In this document: one piece after another, positions 7,345 to 7,621 of the stretch | Layout: each line of letters starts with the position of its first letter | Numbering within the stretch: position 1 is the stretch's first letter | Assembly: GCA_009927065.1 (NCBI GenBank) | Contig: RFNU01000174.1 | Span: 1-7,621, forward strand | Direction of reading: 5' to 3' | From: a bacterium | GTDB lineage: Bacteria > Pseudomonadota > Gammaproteobacteria > Berkiellales > Berkiellaceae | DNA length: 7,621 bases | The notes under the pieces: generated by a model | Told to the model about the DNA's origin: nothing | The model's database searches: none | The model's input: the letters and a program-made list of their open reading frames with translations, nothing else | Translations under genes and position numbers: made by a program

Positions 7345-7602
7345 TCAATGAGAGACAAACGGCTGCAATCGTCCACTCTGTTTATAACCAGGATGAATGA
7401 CAGGCTGCACAGATTGCTTTTTTGCTGTTGAGTCCATCTTGCTTTCGGGAGGCCTGTCTTTAATCACTGTGTTGCAATCTAATTGTCTTGCAGCAAAAAA
7501 TTCAATTTTGTGATGCATCAATGATTGAGGTGTTAAGTAACTATCAAATAACTCTTCAAGACAGCTTAACGCTCTTTTTAGTAATTTACTGTTTATCGAC
7601 AT
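7345..7602 (-). CDS. Hypothetical small protein, 85 residues
   Basis: I do not recognise this product. The first half (residues 1-45) has the composition of a helical protein with alternating hydrophobic and charged residues (SKLLKRALSCLEELFDSYL). The second half is polar and proline- and lysine-containing (RPPESK, then KKQSVQPVIHPGYKQSGR) and is probably disordered. There is no signal peptide and no membrane segment. The stop codon lies only 2 bp from the dehydrogenase terminator, a normal layout for convergent genes. Against it, the ATG at 7602 is preceded by a T run with no Shine-Dalgarno sequence, and only 19 bp upstream are visible. A TAATAT just upstream could be a -10 box giving a nearly leaderless transcript. 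If it is not a gene, the 316 bp from 7306 to the window end hold nothing else that I can identify apart from the terminator. Confidence 0.42.
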   Translation of the reverse strand: MSINSKLLKRALSCLEELFDSYLTPQSLMHHKIEFFAARQLDCNTVIKDRPPESKMDSTAKKQSVQPVIHPGYKQSGRLQPFVSH

Positions 7603-7621
7603 AAAAAATACAATATTAGTA

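Noticed and set aside
1..7621. tRNA or rRNA genes, CRISPR repeats, insertion-sequence ends, phage or defence genes
   Set aside because: No cloverleaf or T-loop signature, spaced direct repeats, terminal inverted repeats or recognisable defence or mobile proteins were seen; nearly all sequence is accounted for by housekeeping genes.

Overview
The window is AT-rich, strictly bacterial DNA. Three protein genes can be identified: a PpiD-like periplasmic chaperone (cut off by the window start), the enoyl-ACP reductase FabI, and a very large NAD-dependent glutamate dehydrogenase of about 1580 residues. FabI is of the Escherichia coli/Pseudomonas type, and the order ppiD then fabI matches the end of the lon-hupB-ppiD-fabI neighbourhood known in Pseudomonas. 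Together with the low GC content this suggests an AT-rich gammaproteobacterium, possibly of the Legionellales (Legionella, Coxiella or Rickettsiella-like). That placement is inference from gene family and composition only.

Layout. Positions 1-1503 (+) hold the C-terminal 500 codons of the ppiD-like gene, closed by a clear intrinsic terminator at 1526-1561. fabI (1564-2355, -) is convergent with it and begins right after that hairpin. A 200-bp divergent intergenic region (2356-2559) separates fabI from the glutamate dehydrogenase gene (2560-7305, +). It holds a plausible fabI promoter, a 10-bp palindrome, a possible rightward promoter, and an unusual GC-richer leader with a near-perfect Shine-Dalgarno sequence, a 15-codon mini-ORF and several mutually exclusive stems just before the dehydrogenase start. 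The dehydrogenase gene ends in a strong hairpin terminator at 7312-7342. Beyond it a leftward 85-codon ORF of unknown function (7345-7602) fills most of the remaining sequence.

The genes do not form one pathway. ppiD concerns envelope protein folding, fabI the last step of fatty-acid elongation, and the dehydrogenase the breakdown of glutamate to 2-oxoglutarate, which would feed the TCA cycle. Each gene appears to be its own transcription unit.

Most of the window is ordinary housekeeping DNA. I see no mobile element, CRISPR array, rRNA or tRNA. The points worth a second look are the structured leader of the dehydrogenase gene and the apparent loss of the parvulin catalytic core from the PpiD homologue.
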